Shown here: in pieces, positions 16,644 through 24,505 of the stretch
How positions within the stretch are numbered: position 1 is the stretch's first letter
Layout: every line of letters begins with the position of its first letter
NCBI GenBank assembly: GCA_964361325.1
Contig: CAYHZT010000001.1
Coordinates: 7,932 to 71,931, forward strand
Reading direction: 5' to 3'
Length of the DNA stretch: 64,000 nt
Source of the DNA: 2011-GWA2-47-8b sp964361325
GTDB taxonomy: Bacteria; Patescibacteriota; Minisyncoccia; UBA6257; WO2-44-18
Made by a program: the position numbers and the translations under genes
Notes under the pieces: generated by a model
Databases searched by the model: none
What the model was told of the DNA's origin: nothing
Seen by the model: the letters and a program-made list of their open reading frames with translations, nothing else

Positions 16644-17360
16644 ATGGCTTCTATCGCTGAATTAAAAAAAGATTTCAAGCGCCTGGCGGATCGGGCGGCG
16701 CTTTTTCACGGCTATATTTTATTCGGCCATGATTCGGAGTCGGAAAAAACCCGTCTGGCGCAAGAATTGGCGAACTATTTGGAAAACAAAAAATGGGAGG
16801 TTGGCGACCGTATTTTATCGGATAGTTTTATTATTGACGCGCGGCAAGAAGCGGGGATTGATCTTGTTCGTTCCTCACAGCATTTTTTATGGCAGAAACC
16901 GGCAATTGCTCCGAATCGCACTCTAGTAATAGATCACGCCGATCGTCTTACTCTGCCCGCCCAAAATGCGATTTTAAAAATAGCCGAGGAGCCACCGACT
17001 CACGCTTTAATTATTTTATTGGTTCGTGATCCGGAAGTACTCTTGCCGGCTTTAGTTTCTCGTTTTCAAAAAATATTCGTTGCCGGTGCGAGAAAGTTCG
17101 ACGGCGATACGGAAACCGCAAAAATCGCGGAGCGATTTTTGAAATCTTCATTGGCAATACGCAAAGAAATAATCAAGGAAATTTTGGAAGACGAGGCGGG
17201 TCTGGAGAATTTTGTCGCCGCCCTGTTCGTTTTTTTATGGCGGGATAAAATCAAAAATTATAAGGTTGGCAAAGAACTTTTAAAGAGATGGGTTTTAATT
17301 GAGCAGCTTAACGTCAATAAACGCTTGCAGATGGAAGCGGCTCTTGTTGGCCTGCCTTAA
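16644..17360 (+). CDS. holB: DNA polymerase III delta'-like subunit
   Basis: 238 aa protein resembling the clamp-loader delta' subunit. Residues ~20-35 match the H-x-Y-L/I-F-G start of the family, but the P-loop is degenerate (FGHDSESEKTRLA), as expected of the ATPase-dead delta'. Further on, VIDHADRLTLPAQNAILKIA with EEPP and then LLPALVSRFQKIFV match the canonical AQNALLKxLEEPP and SRCQ sensor-1 region. It is shorter than E. coli delta' (334 aa), with the C-terminal collar domain reduced. It probably helps load the sliding clamp for the DnaE encoded at 42326-45505. Confidence 0.78.
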   Translation: MASIAELKKDFKRLADRAALFHGYILFGHDSESEKTRLAQELANYLENKKWEVGDRILSDSFIIDARQEAGIDLVRSSQHFLWQKPAIAPNRTLVIDHADRLTLPAQNAILKIAEEPPTHALIILLVRDPEVLLPALVSRFQKIFVAGARKFDGDTETAKIAERFLKSSLAIRKEIIKEILEDEAGLENFVAALFVFLWRDKIKNYKVGKELLKRWVLIEQLNVNKRLQMEAALVGLP

Positions 17361-17401
17361 ATTCAATTGCTTTTTTGATTATAAATTTATAGAATTAAGG
17401 C

Positions 17402-17482
17402 ATGGAAAAAGCGTTTGGATTACTTTTGTTAATCATTTTTGCCGGTATTTTGCTGTACTTTTTGCCGATTGTCTGCAAATAA
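17402..17482 (+). CDS. Possible 26-aa single-pass membrane peptide
   Basis: ATG 17402 to TAA 17480 encodes one Lys-flanked hydrophobic helix (AFGLLLLIIFAGILLYFLPI) and nothing else. It lies between the holB-like gene and frr in the same direction. No clear Shine-Dalgarno is seen. Similar tiny membrane peptides are easily missed, but the frame is short enough to be chance. Confidence 0.3.
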   Translation: MEKAFGLLLLIIFAGILLYFLPIVCK

Positions 17483-17501
17483 AACGGCGTAATTGTCATT
17501 T

Positions 17502-18053
17502 ATGGAAACCTTAATAAAAGAGCAGGAAAAAAATCTTAAATCGGCTGCCGAAGGCCTGAAAGCCGAACTAAGCGGTATTCGCACCAATCGTCCTAGTCCA
17601 AAATTAGTGGAGAATATCAAAGTGGATTATATGGAACAGCAACTAACCGTAAAACAGCTTGGTTCTATTTCGATTGTTCCGCCGCGCGAAATAGACATCA
17701 GTGCTTGGGATAAGGCGGCCGTCGGACCTATTTCCAAGGCAATCGAAACTTCCGGTTTGGGCTTGACCGCCAATACGGATGGAAATCTTATCCGCATCAA
17801 TTTACCAACGCTGACCGATGAACGCCGCCAGGAGTTATCCAAGCTTATCAAATCTTTGACGGAGCAGGTTAGAATCAGAGTTCGTAACTTACGCGAAGAC
17901 GTCAATAAAAAAATAGACGCCGGTTTTAAAGAAAAGAAAATCAGCGAAGACCAAAAATTCAAATTTAAAAAGCAGAATCAGGACGCGGTGGATAAAATTA
18001 ACGTTGAACTTGATAATCTCTTGAACGGAAAAATTAAAGAGATTAACGAATAA
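17502..18053 (+). CDS. frr: Ribosome recycling factor
   Basis: Splits post-termination ribosomes together with EF-G. Start placed at ATG 17502 (METLIKEQEKNLK); the TTG at 17493 is a less likely start. 183 aa, normal length. It shows GIRTNRPSPKLVENIKVDYM, LGSISIVPPREIDISAWDK and the final LTDERRQELSKLIK ... RVRNLREDVNKKID segments typical of RRF. The last base of its stop codon is the first base of the next gene's ATG. Confidence 0.97.
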   Translation: METLIKEQEKNLKSAAEGLKAELSGIRTNRPSPKLVENIKVDYMEQQLTVKQLGSISIVPPREIDISAWDKAAVGPISKAIETSGLGLTANTDGNLIRINLPTLTDERRQELSKLIKSLTEQVRIRVRNLREDVNKKIDAGFKEKKISEDQKFKFKKQNQDAVDKINVELDNLLNGKIKEINE

Positions 18054-19099
18054 TGGTTATTTTGGCTGTTTTTGCCGGTATTGCCTTTTTGATTTTAATT
18101 CATGAATTCGGGCATTTCTTAGTTGCCAAACTTTCCGGCCTTTTAGTCGAGGAGTTTGGTTTTGGGTTTCCTCCGCGGATTTTCGCCAAGAAAATCGGCG
18201 AGACGGTTTACTCAATCAATCTTTTGCCGTTTGGGGGATTCGTTAAGATGTTCGGCGAAAATGCTCCAGTTTCTTTAACCGCCGACAAAGCCGCGCCGAC
18301 AAATGTAGAGCAAAAAGCTAATCTGGGGCGTAGTTTTTTTGTGCAACCGGCATGGCGGCGAGCAGCAATAATCGCGGCCGGAGTTTTAATGAATTTTATA
18401 CTTGGCTGGTTTTTATTGTCCGTGATTTTTTTAATCGGCACGCCGCAAGTAGTTCTGATTTCTGAAGTGTTTTCCGACAGCCCCGCCGCTCGGGCGGGTA
18501 TTTTACCGGAGGACCAGGTAAAAGGTTTTAAAACCGCTCATGACTTTGTTGATTTCGTGGCTAAGAATCGTGGGCAAGAAATAACCCTGACAATCCAGCG
18601 GGGAGGCGAAGAACTTAATATTACCGCGATGCCTCGTTTGGAAGAGGATGCCGCGCTTGGCGTCGGGGTAGTGGAAGCGGGAGTGCCGCGCTATTCATTT
18701 TTCCGGGCGTTTGCCGAAGGATTTAAATCCGCTATTTTTGTTGTGGGAGGGATTATAGCCGCCTTTTTAAATTTGTTTTGGGGATTATTGACGCAGGGAC
18801 GAGTTGCAATAGATGTTGTTGGGCCAATCGGACTTTTCGGCATTGCAACCGAAGCCGGCGCGCTTGGTTTTTTGTATCTAACGCAATTAATTGCCATTAT
18901 TTCTTTGAATTTGGCGGTTTTAAATATAATGCCATTTCCGGCTTTGGACGGCGGCCGTCTGCTTTTTATCGCTTTTGAAAAAATAAAAGGTAAGCGGCTT
19001 TCCCAAAACTTTGAGAACGTCGCTAACACTATGGGTTTCATTATCTTAATTACATTAATGCTTGCCGTAACTATCAGCGACATCATCCATCTTTTTTAG
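18053..19099 (+). CDS. rseP: RseP-like site-2 metalloprotease (M50)
   Basis: Intramembrane zinc protease, 348 aa. The first helix carries HEFGH (H17, E18, H21), followed by GFGFPPRIFAKKIGETVYSI as in RseP/RasP. A PDZ-like segment with SDSPAARAGILPEDQVKGF lies in the middle, and the second active-site motif NIMPFPALDGGRLLF lies near residues 292-302. Four membrane segments are expected. It probably cleaves anti-sigma factors or leftover signal peptides; no anti-sigma gene is nearby. It overlaps the frr stop by one base. Confidence 0.93.
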   Translation: MVILAVFAGIAFLILIHEFGHFLVAKLSGLLVEEFGFGFPPRIFAKKIGETVYSINLLPFGGFVKMFGENAPVSLTADKAAPTNVEQKANLGRSFFVQPAWRRAAIIAAGVLMNFILGWFLLSVIFLIGTPQVVLISEVFSDSPAARAGILPEDQVKGFKTAHDFVDFVAKNRGQEITLTIQRGGEELNITAMPRLEEDAALGVGVVEAGVPRYSFFRAFAEGFKSAIFVVGGIIAAFLNLFWGLLTQGRVAIDVVGPIGLFGIATEAGALGFLYLTQLIAIISLNLAVLNIMPFPALDGGRLLFIAFEKIKGKRLSQNFENVANTMGFIILITLMLAVTISDIIHLF

Positions 19100-19111
19100 C
19101 GCTTCCGGCGC

Positions 19112-19140
19112 TTGCTATCACTATTTTTTAGGGGTATTAT
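19112..19140 (+). promoter_or_regulatory. Promoter of the 552-aa secreted protein gene
   Basis: TTGCTA, 17 nt, TATTAT; predicted start near 19147, giving a ~40 nt leader with GGAGG. Confidence 0.5.
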
Positions 19141-19186
19141 GTAGCCAGTTTGGTGTACCTTGAAAAGCTGTTGTGTGGAGGTTCCG

Positions 19187-20845
19187 ATGGCGCGGATTGC
19201 TGTTGTTTTGGTTCTGTTCATCGGTTTCGCGCAGACCAAATCCTCAAGTCAGGAAATAGTGCCCCAACACCAGGAAGAAATCCAGATTGTTCTTCCAGAC
19301 TTGTATTGGTCACTTCAAGATAGGGGGCCTACGGCTAGCATCGGCACGGATTACGAGCTTAATCCGCCGCCAAAAGGAATAACCAGAAAGTATTTTATTT
19401 CCTGCGAGGATGGAAATGGCAATGTCATTCACGAACCGGTTAAGCTGGACGACGCGGCTTTTTATACTTTGGCGAAGCGCATTCTTTCTTATGGCGTCCG
19501 AGATTCAGTCCAGGCGACCAATTATATCAACAGACGCTATCAGGAATTCGTCAGAATTATTTTAAAACACCGCATCATCAACGAAGTGGAACTGAAAAAA
19601 GTTGGCAAGAAATATTACGAGTACAGTTGGATTGAGAGTTTCTACTGGCTCCAAAGCGTCGTTCCGAATGTAATTACGGCGGAAGAATTGCAGGCATTGC
19701 TCGGGCGGTCGTTCAATGATTATTTTACTGTTTTCGTTCGTTTGTCCTCCGGCATCAAGCCCGACACGGTTCGCGTTTGGCTGGACGAGCAATTTTTCTT
19801 GCAAACCACCGACCAATCGAGTTCCATTTTCAGCAACTTCGCGCAAATTTACGGAGTTGTTGCCGCAAAAGGCGCGGCCATTCCCGCGTCCGTGCAGAAG
19901 CGCCTGTTTGCGTCCTATTTGGACAATTACTTTCCGTTAGATGGGCGGGGAATTAGAGGGGCATATGCCGATTTACAACTTCCGATTCCCGATAAGGCGG
20001 TGCTTGCGTCGGTGATGGAAGATTTTGTGCGAAAACAGGAAATTCCGCTTAACGAAATCGTTCCGGAATTTCGTTGTTTCGGCCTAAGTTTTCCCAAGCA
20101 ATACGCCGTCGCTTATCGCGACCGGCTTCTCGCGCGATCCGATGATATTACTGACGTCCTGTATCTTGTCGAAGAAGCAGGCGAAGATGCTAAGTCAGAA
20201 CTTTGGAACAAGTACGCTTATTCCGCGTTGCGAAGCTACCTGCGCCGTTCTTATTTGAGGGGCGATTACTACCGGGCGGCGGTTGAGGGCTATCGGCGAG
20301 TGGCAAAGGCCGGAATTCCCATTGACCGTTCAATAACGGAGTGTCTGGCGGGAGCGGTTGATGACGCATCGGTCCGAATGAGAGATATATTGATCGCTTA
20401 TCGGCTCGCGGACCGGAGTCCTAAGTCGGCATTGGTTATTCTGCAGTTGGAAAACCGTCTTGAACAATCGCGGGATTTGCGGGAAGAAATTGACGGCGCG
20501 GATTTTCTTGGCGATCCGGAGCGAATCAAGGCACTGTCCCGAAAAATCTCCCTGCGCTTTTTTGAAAAGCTGAAAAAAGAACAAAGCCCCTCCATGGACT
20601 CCCAAACCTTCAAGGAGCTATCCGCTATCTTGGACGCTTATGAAGAACTGAAATTTACGATTGGCGCCCGTTCGCTTGCTCTCCATCTTTTTGACATGGG
20701 ATTCGTATTGCCGGCTCGCCGCGCGTTTCATCTCGGCGGACTGGGTAAGGAAGCCGAAGAGCGGTATTACAAAAATTTTTGCGACGACGCATTGAGAAAC
20801 AAACAAGAAACTTTCAATGCCAATGCGCAAAAACCCCTCCGATAA
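19187..20845 (+). CDS. Large secreted protein of unknown function
   Basis: 552 aa, start set at ATG 19187 because GGAGG lies at 19177-19181 with normal spacing. Residues 1-18 are a signal peptide (ARIAVVLVLFIGFAQT). The mature part is rich in Arg, Glu and Leu and looks alpha-helical, possibly repeat-like, with several Y-x-x-x-L helices and no metal or nucleophile motif that I recognise. It has its own promoter, Shine-Dalgarno and terminator, so it is a single-gene unit. Composition and signals set it apart from the surrounding house-keeping genes. Confidence 0.75.
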   Translation: MARIAVVLVLFIGFAQTKSSSQEIVPQHQEEIQIVLPDLYWSLQDRGPTASIGTDYELNPPPKGITRKYFISCEDGNGNVIHEPVKLDDAAFYTLAKRILSYGVRDSVQATNYINRRYQEFVRIILKHRIINEVELKKVGKKYYEYSWIESFYWLQSVVPNVITAEELQALLGRSFNDYFTVFVRLSSGIKPDTVRVWLDEQFFLQTTDQSSSIFSNFAQIYGVVAAKGAAIPASVQKRLFASYLDNYFPLDGRGIRGAYADLQLPIPDKAVLASVMEDFVRKQEIPLNEIVPEFRCFGLSFPKQYAVAYRDRLLARSDDITDVLYLVEEAGEDAKSELWNKYAYSALRSYLRRSYLRGDYYRAAVEGYRRVAKAGIPIDRSITECLAGAVDDASVRMRDILIAYRLADRSPKSALVILQLENRLEQSRDLREEIDGADFLGDPERIKALSRKISLRFFEKLKKEQSPSMDSQTFKELSAILDAYEELKFTIGARSLALHLFDMGFVLPARRAFHLGGLGKEAEERYYKNFCDDALRNKQETFNANAQKPLR

Positions 20846-20862
20846 TTATCGGAGGGGTTTTT
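20831..20862 (+). terminator. Strong terminator
   Basis: Thirteen-pair stem (AAACCCCTCCGAT / ATCGGAGGGGTTT) with T5; it begins inside the last codons of the gene. Confidence 0.85.
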
Positions 20863-20872
20863 AAATATCCAT

Positions 20873-20901
20873 TTTACAGAGTGACAAAAACTTAATATAA
20901 T
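20873..20901 (+). promoter_or_regulatory. proS promoter
   Basis: TTTACA, 17 nt, TATAAT; predicted start leaves ~5 nt before ATG 20913. Confidence 0.65.
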
Positions 20902-20912
20902 CGAGATACGTT

Positions 20913-22121
20913 ATGAGACAATCAGAACTGTTCACAAAAACCCAGAAAACCTCGCCAAAAGAAGAAGAGGCGATTAACGCCAAATTGCTTACGCGCGCCG
21001 GCTATATCCGCAAAATGTCCGCCGGTGTTTATACTTATTTGCCGCTCGCCTGGCGAGTCTTGAATAAAATGAATGCCATTATTCGAGCAGAGATGAATGC
21101 CATCGGCGCTCAAGAATTATTGATGCCGGCGTTGATTGCCAAGGAATATTGGGAAAAATCCAAACGATGGCACACCGATGTTGCTTATGAATTTAAATCG
21201 CCGTTTGGCGAAGATTTTGGGTTGGGCTGGACCCACGAAGAAGCGATAACCGCCGTTGCAACCCATTTTGTAAGTTCTTATAAAGATTTGCCGCTGGGCG
21301 TTTATCAAATCCAAAATAAATTCCGGGCGGAACCTCGGGCCAAGAGCGGGCTTCTTCGCGGCCGGGAATTTATGATGAAAGATCTTTACAGTTTTCACGC
21401 CAATAAAGAAAACCTCGATAATTATTACGAAAAAGTTATCGGCGCTTATCAAAAAATTCTCAAGCAGCTTTCGTTAAAAGCCAAATTAACCGAGGCTTCC
21501 GGCGGCGCTTTTACGAAAGAATACACGCATGAATTTCAGGTACTTGCTCCGGTAGGGGAAGATACCGTGATTCATTGCGTTGCCTGCGATTTTGCCCAAA
21601 ATAAGGAAATTGCCGTAGTGCGTGGCGGCAATCGTTGTCCGAAATGCGATAGCGAGGTACTGGAGTCGGCGGCTATTGAGGTCGCTAATGTTTTCAAGCT
21701 TGGTACCAGGTATTCAGACGCTTTTGGATTGCAATACACCGATGCGCAAGGCGCAAAAGCGCCGATTATTATGGGGTCTTATGGAATCGGCCCAACGCGA
21801 TTGCTCGCTACCTTGATTGAGATTTATAACGACGCCAAAGGCATGATCTGGCCCAAATCAGTTTCGCCATTCGCGATTCATTTAATCGGTATCAATAAAC
21901 CGTTAGACAAACTTTATAATCAACTTCAAAAAGCCGGCGTAGAAGTATTATACGACGACCGCGATGTTTCAGTTGGGGAAAAATTTGCCGACGCGGACCT
22001 GATCGGGATAACTTGGCGAGCCGTTGTCAGCGAAAAAACCGGCAGTAAAATTGAGTTAAAAAGACGCGGTTCGGACAAAACAAAGTTAGTGACGTCGAAG
22101 GAGTTGTTAAAACTTAAATAA
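20913..22121 (+). CDS. proS: Prolyl-tRNA synthetase without the editing insertion
   Basis: Charges tRNA-Pro. The class II catalytic core is clear: motif 1 region YTYLPLAWRVLNKMNAIIRA, motif 2 RFRAEPRAKSGLLRGREFMM-like text (here KFRAEPRAKSGLLRGREF), motif 3 GSYGIGPTRLLAT, and the C-terminal anticodon-binding domain. At 402 aa it is far shorter than E. coli ProRS (572 aa): the INS editing domain between motifs 2 and 3 is absent, replaced by a short segment with paired cysteines (CVAC ... CPKC) that may bind zinc. It therefore probably cannot clear Ala-tRNA-Pro in cis. Confidence 0.95.
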   Translation: MRQSELFTKTQKTSPKEEEAINAKLLTRAGYIRKMSAGVYTYLPLAWRVLNKMNAIIRAEMNAIGAQELLMPALIAKEYWEKSKRWHTDVAYEFKSPFGEDFGLGWTHEEAITAVATHFVSSYKDLPLGVYQIQNKFRAEPRAKSGLLRGREFMMKDLYSFHANKENLDNYYEKVIGAYQKILKQLSLKAKLTEASGGAFTKEYTHEFQVLAPVGEDTVIHCVACDFAQNKEIAVVRGGNRCPKCDSEVLESAAIEVANVFKLGTRYSDAFGLQYTDAQGAKAPIIMGSYGIGPTRLLATLIEIYNDAKGMIWPKSVSPFAIHLIGINKPLDKLYNQLQKAGVEVLYDDRDVSVGEKFADADLIGITWRAVVSEKTGSKIELKRRGSDKTKLVTSKELLKLK

Positions 22122-22132
22122 TTTTGTAAAAT
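22104..22132 (+). promoter_or_regulatory. mreB2 operon promoter
   Basis: TTGTTA, 17 nt, TAAAAT; predicted start ~5 nt before ATG 22144. Confidence 0.6.
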
Positions 22133-22143
22133 ACTTTTGATTT

Positions 22144-23193
22144 ATGAAAAGCCCACTCGCGATTTTTTCAAAAAACGTCGGGATTGATCTTGGTACCGCC
22201 AACTCTCTTATTTATCTTGCCGGGCGCGGTCTTATGGTTAATGAACCGTCCATCGCGGCGGTCAATTCCAAAACTAATCAGGTGTTGGCGATTGGTACGG
22301 AAGCGAAAAAAATGATTGGGCGGACGCCGTCGCATATAAACATTATCCGGCCTCTCATTAATGGAGTGATTTCCGATTTTGAAATGGCGCAAGAAATGTT
22401 GCGTCACTACTTAAAAAAACTCGGGGGCGCGCAAATTTTTTATAATTTTCAAAAAGCGGTTATCGGCGTGCCGAGTAACTTGACGGAGGTGGAGCGTAAA
22501 TCGGTAGAAGACGCGGTGATGGGAGTCGGCGTGGTCCGGGCATATGTCATAGAAGAACCGTTGGCCGCCGCTTTAGGCGCTCGTTTGCCGATTGATGAGC
22601 CAGTTGCCAACTTGATTGTTGATATCGGGGGAGGCACAACTGAAGTAGCTATTATTTCAATGGGCGGGACGGTTAATGCCAAAAGTTTGAAGATTGCCGG
22701 CGACAAATTGACAAACGATATTATCCAATTCGTTCGGGACGAGTTTCGATTGGCTATCGGTGAACCAACCGCGGAAGAGCTTAAGATTCATATCGGTTCG
22801 GTCATTCCCCAAAATGAAAAATTAGAAATGCCGGTTCGCGGCCGCGATCTGGCTACGGGATTACCCAGGGAAGTGATTGTTCGCGAAACACATGTTCGGG
22901 CGGCAATTATGAAGTCGCTCAAAACAATATTAGACGCAGTCAAAGAGGTTATCGAAATTTCTCCGCCGGAACTCGCTGGCGATATTTACAAACGCGGCCT
23001 GCATCTTTGCGGCGGTAGTAGTTTATTGAAAGGTATGGATGTCTTTTTGTCGCGGGAATTGGGCATAGCGGCCAATATAGTTGACGACCCTCTTACCTGC
23101 GTTGTCCGCGGCACCGGTATTGCTGTGGAGAATCTGGCGAAATATCAGCAAGTTTTAGACAATCCGCTTCGGCCGCGCGATATTCGCATCTAA
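22144..23193 (+). CDS. mreB: Rod-shape protein MreB, second paralogue
   Basis: Actin-like filament protein that organises the elongation machinery; 349 aa. Both phosphate motifs are canonical (VGIDLGTANSLIY; VDIGGGTTEVAI), the IEEP sequence is present, and the adenosine motif LCGGSSLLKGMD occurs near the end. It heads an operon mreB-mreC-mreD-PBP2-galT, the standard elongasome arrangement, so this copy is the likely main MreB, in contrast to the altered one at 14100. Confidence 0.96.
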   Translation: MKSPLAIFSKNVGIDLGTANSLIYLAGRGLMVNEPSIAAVNSKTNQVLAIGTEAKKMIGRTPSHINIIRPLINGVISDFEMAQEMLRHYLKKLGGAQIFYNFQKAVIGVPSNLTEVERKSVEDAVMGVGVVRAYVIEEPLAAALGARLPIDEPVANLIVDIGGGTTEVAIISMGGTVNAKSLKIAGDKLTNDIIQFVRDEFRLAIGEPTAEELKIHIGSVIPQNEKLEMPVRGRDLATGLPREVIVRETHVRAAIMKSLKTILDAVKEVIEISPPELAGDIYKRGLHLCGGSSLLKGMDVFLSRELGIAANIVDDPLTCVVRGTGIAVENLAKYQQVLDNPLRPRDIRI

Positions 23194-23194
23194 A

Positions 23195-23815
23195 ATGTCC
23201 AGGTATTTATGGATATTGATTATTCTCGGCCTTGTCGGAACCGCTTTTTTTGGAAATTTTTTAACCGCCACAAAAAACCGTTTAGCTGCCGTTGTTTCGC
23301 TTACGCCGTTTGAAAAGCCGCAAACGATAACTCAAAATGGCCGCCAAGTTATTATCGCCAAAATTTATTCTACTTTCCCGTTTAATTATCGCAATCTGAT
23401 TACTTTAAATGCCGGTTCGATGAGTGGCATAGGATTAGGAACGCCGGTTACCGTTGATGGTAATATTCTACTTGGAAAGGTTATTGAGGCGGCAGGAGAT
23501 TACAGCGTGGTTCAGACGATTTTTGATAAAAATTTTTCTCTGCCGGTGCGGGTAGGCAGTCATCAAATCGAAGCGTTGTTAATCGGCGCTCAAGAGCCGC
23601 GCCTAACTTTGATCGATAAAGCCGCGGCCGTTAAAGAAAATGACGTTGTTTATTCGGCTAGCGCGGATTTTCCGTACGGGATGAAGATCGGCAATATTGC
23701 CGAAATAAACGATCCGGCAGATAGTTCTTTCAAAGAGGCCAGTCTGCGCCTGGACTATCAATTTAATTCATTAAAAGACGCGGCGCTTTTATCGGATTGG
23801 CATGAAAAAAGGTAG
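23195..23815 (+). CDS. mreC: Rod-shape protein MreC, short form
   Basis: Elongasome scaffold joining MreB to the PBPs from the periplasmic side. 206 aa with an N-terminal membrane helix (YLWILIILGLVGTAFFG). The beta domain shows LNAGSMSGIGLGTPVTVDGN and GKVIEAAGDYSVVQTIFD, equivalent to the family's GxxxGV..G.PVV...G.VG.V....S.V..I.D. It is shorter than most MreC (~280 aa), mainly through loss of the coiled coil. Starts 1 nt after mreB and overlaps mreD by 14 nt. Confidence 0.85.
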   Translation: MSRYLWILIILGLVGTAFFGNFLTATKNRLAAVVSLTPFEKPQTITQNGRQVIIAKIYSTFPFNYRNLITLNAGSMSGIGLGTPVTVDGNILLGKVIEAAGDYSVVQTIFDKNFSLPVRVGSHQIEALLIGAQEPRLTLIDKAAAVKENDVVYSASADFPYGMKIGNIAEINDPADSSFKEASLRLDYQFNSLKDAALLSDWHEKR

Positions 23816-24272
23816 GTTTTTTATATTGCTGTTGACGGTTGTGTTGGCTGTTATTTTACAAAATACCGGCCTTTTAAACGTTTATGGCATCAAGCCAAAT
23901 TTAGCGCTGGCGAGTTTAGTCTCGGTTTCTTTTTTCGCCGCCGATTTAGCTTCCTATATTTTTTTGGTAGTAGCCGCGTTGATTGGCTTAAAATTTCGGG
24001 CTAGTTTCGAGGTTGATTCGCTGATTATGGCCGGTTTGTCATTGGCATCTTTCGTGATGGGGCGGCGATTGCAATGGAAGCCAATTATTAATAATATTCT
24101 GTTAATCGGAGGCGGAACAATTTTATTTTATCTTCTTGCTTCTCCGGGTTTTATTGCGGCTAATTCGCAAATCGTGATTGGCGAGTTAGTTTATAATGTA
24201 GTATTGGGAACAATTATTTTTAAAATATTTGAAGAATGGAGCCATGACAAAATCAATATCTTCCACAATTGA
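23802..24272 (+). CDS. mreD: MreD-like membrane protein
   Basis: 156 aa, nearly all hydrophobic with about five membrane helices, and the N-terminal pattern with GIKPNLALASLVSVSFF that resembles the P-x-L family segment of MreD. The assignment rests on this plus its place between mreC and the PBP2 gene. Its last ~10 codons (SHDKINIFHN) lie inside the left arm of the inverted-repeat element at 24241, so the C-terminus may have been created by that element. Confidence 0.75.
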   Translation: MKKGRFFILLLTVVLAVILQNTGLLNVYGIKPNLALASLVSVSFFAADLASYIFLVVAALIGLKFRASFEVDSLIMAGLSLASFVMGRRLQWKPIINNILLIGGGTILFYLLASPGFIAANSQIVIGELVYNVVLGTIIFKIFEEWSHDKINIFHN

Positions 24273-24505
24273 TAATAGAAATTTTGCTTCAATGCCACGA
24301 CGCGAGGGCGTAGTAATAGACTCTATTACAAGCCCGAGCAACAAAGGCAGTGGGCAAAATTTCATTACCTGGACGGGAGGCGCGACCTTGGCTGATTTTG
24401 TTGTTGCGCTCGCTCAGAATAGAGTCTATTTCTTCGCTCGCGCGCCTAGAAATCAGGCACAAGGTCGCAGCCTTCAATTGGGAAGGATGTTGATATTGTC
24501 ATGGC
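24241..24505 (+). repeat. Composite inverted-repeat element A
   Basis: Fills the mreD-PBP2 gap. Terminal arms 24241-24271 and 24475-24505 are inverted copies (26 of 31 bases), and weaker symmetry continues inward for ~80 nt. Inside lie palindromes GTAATAGACTCTATTAC (24313-24329) and AATAGAGTCTATT (24418-24430), each other's inverse, and a stem GCGACCTTG/CAAGGTCGC (24382-24390, 24459-24467). The right arm ends in the PBP2 start codons. A 100-codon frame across it looks non-coding. Confidence 0.75.
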
